A stretch of 6,347 nucleotides of DNA, from assembly GCA_013138675.1 (NCBI GenBank), contig WTCH01000206.1, positions 1-6,347 on the forward strand, given 5' to 3'. A program made the translations under genes and the position numbers. The notes under the pieces are model-generated. The model did not search any database and had not been told where the DNA came from. It saw only the letters and a program-made list of their open reading frames with translations. The first letter of the stretch is position 1; every line of letters begins with the position of its first letter. This DNA is from Woeseiaceae bacterium. Lineage in GTDB: Bacteria; Pseudomonadota; Gammaproteobacteria; Steroidobacterales; Woeseiaceae. Shown piece after piece: positions 6,075-6,347 of this stretch.

Positions 6075-6307
6075 CAAATAGGTGCGTTTGTGTCGAAAGA
6101 CACAAAATGAACGGGATGAATTCAGGGAAACCTTAGCAGTTCGGCTGATGGCAATCCTGAGCCAAGCTGGCGGTACACCGCCGGAAGGTGCAGAGACTAC
6201 CTGGGAACTTCAGTGTTCTTAATAACAGGCTAGAGCGTCCCGCCCCTAACAACTCGGTTGAGGGTGATGAGATAGTCCGCTCCATTCAGAAATGATTGGG
6301 TAGAGTG
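6075..6307 (+). ncRNA. Group I self-splicing intron (IC3-like), inserted between U36 and A37
   Basis: A 233-nt catalytic intron expected to excise by two guanosine-initiated transesterifications. P1: anticodon CAU (6072-6074) pairs with guide GUG (6082-6084), giving the U-G pair at the 5' splice site. P2: 8 bp, 6087-6094 with 6099-6106, GAAA loop. P3: 6112-6118 with 6236-6242. P4: 6121-6126 with 6156-6161. P5: 6131-6132 with 6150-6151, extended by 6137-6139 with 6145-6147. P6: 6162-6163 with 6187-6188; P6a: 6167-6173 with 6178-6184. P7: GACTA 6195-6199 with TAGTC 6273-6277, the guanosine-site helix. P8: 6244-6247 with 6261-6264, and 6250-6253 with 6257-6260. P9: 6281-6288 with 6293-6300, GAAA loop. 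The intron ends in the required G (6307). Core order and the two GAAA loops match the 205-nt Azoarcus tRNA-Ile intron as I remember it. No ORF is present; P10 is not obvious. Confidence 0.93.
6200..6229 (+). ncRNA. Extra hairpin between P7 and P3 of the intron (P7.1-like)
   Basis: CCTG (6200-6203) pairs with CAGG (6226-6229), and inside it GAAC (6205-6208) pairs with GTTC (6215-6218) around TTCAGT. It lies directly after the 5' strand of P7 and before the 3' strand of P3, where the Azoarcus intron has almost nothing. Insertions at this point (P7.1/P7.2) are best known from group IA introns. Pairing is seen; any structural role is inferred. Confidence 0.55.
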
Positions 6308-6347
6308 AATCCCTTGGTCCCAGGTTCGAGTCCTGGCGGGCCCACCA

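Larger units (their letters stand above)
6038..6347 (+). tRNA. ileX: tRNA-Ile2 (anticodon CAU) interrupted by a group I intron
   Basis: Exons 6038-6074 and 6308-6347 join into a 77-nt tRNA with encoded CCA. Acceptor stem GGGCCTG (6038-6044) pairs with CGGGCCC (6337-6343), one G-U included. D stem is GCTC/GAGC (6047-6050, 6060-6063). Anticodon stem GGGGA/TCCCT (6065-6069, 6310-6314) closes the loop CTCATAA, with anticodon CAT at 6072-6074. T stem CCAGG/CCTGG (6320-6324, 6332-6336) closes TTCGAGT; discriminator A6344, then CCA. CAU occurs in initiator Met, elongator Met and Ile2. The paired 1-72 end and D-arm argue against initiator. C4-G69 and C5-G68, known determinants for the lysidine synthetase TilS, and a 3' half resembling E. 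coli ileX favour Ile2, which reads AUA after C34 becomes lysidine. From memory, E. coli ileX also lies near rpoD. Elongator Met is the main alternative. Confidence 0.92.

Noticed and set aside
6075..6307. Group II intron or random insertion in the tRNA
   Set aside because: The group II signals (GUGYG start, domain V) are absent, while a complete set of group I helices and the terminal G are present.
6038..6347. Initiator tRNA-fMet or elongator tRNA-Met instead of Ile2
   Set aside because: Position 1 pairs with 72, against initiator. C4-G69 and C5-G68 and the ileX-like 3' half favour Ile2 over elongator Met, though elongator Met is not strictly excluded.

Overview
The window looks like a gammaproteobacterial chromosome, moderately GC-rich. 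It carries the classic macromolecular-synthesis cluster rpsU - yqeY - dnaG - rpoD on the + strand. Divergent from it is tsaD followed by folB on the - strand, an arrangement familiar from Pseudomonas-like gammaproteobacteria. Protein sequences (FolB N-terminus, DnaG, sigma-70 with a long non-conserved region) also fit Gammaproteobacteria; I cannot name a genus from the sequence alone.

Layout: 1-182 (-) is the N-terminal part of folB, cut by the window edge. 193-1218 (-) is tsaD, 10 nt upstream of folB. 1219-1354 is a divergent promoter region with a perfect TATAAT for rpsU and a GC hairpin in the rpsU leader. 1355-1570 is rpsU, 1604-2047 a GatB/YqeY-domain protein, 2158-3900 dnaG, and 3990-5804 rpoD; the best rpoD start is a TTG at 3990. 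5805-6037 is a 233-nt intergenic stretch holding an apparent relic of a zinc-finger/HNH-type gene on the - strand and, at its right end, a tRNA promoter.

The most notable object is at 6038-6347. It is a tRNA gene with anticodon CAU, best read as tRNA-Ile2 (AUA-decoding). A 233-nt group I intron (6075-6307) interrupts its anticodon loop between U36 and A37. The core helices P1 to P9, a GAAA loop on P2 and a GAAA loop on P9 can be traced by eye. The layout parallels the Azoarcus tRNA-Ile(CAU) intron (subgroup IC3), but with an extra hairpin between P7 and P3. The intron has no open reading frame. A search for contiguous tRNA genes would probably miss this gene.

Functionally the window is core information processing: ribosomal protein S21, primase, the housekeeping sigma factor, a t6A37 tRNA-modification enzyme and an AUA-decoding tRNA. 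There is an internal link: TsaD helps make t6A at position 37 of ANN-decoding tRNAs, and A37 of this tRNA is the first nucleotide after the intron. I found no CRISPR array, insertion sequence or prophage gene.
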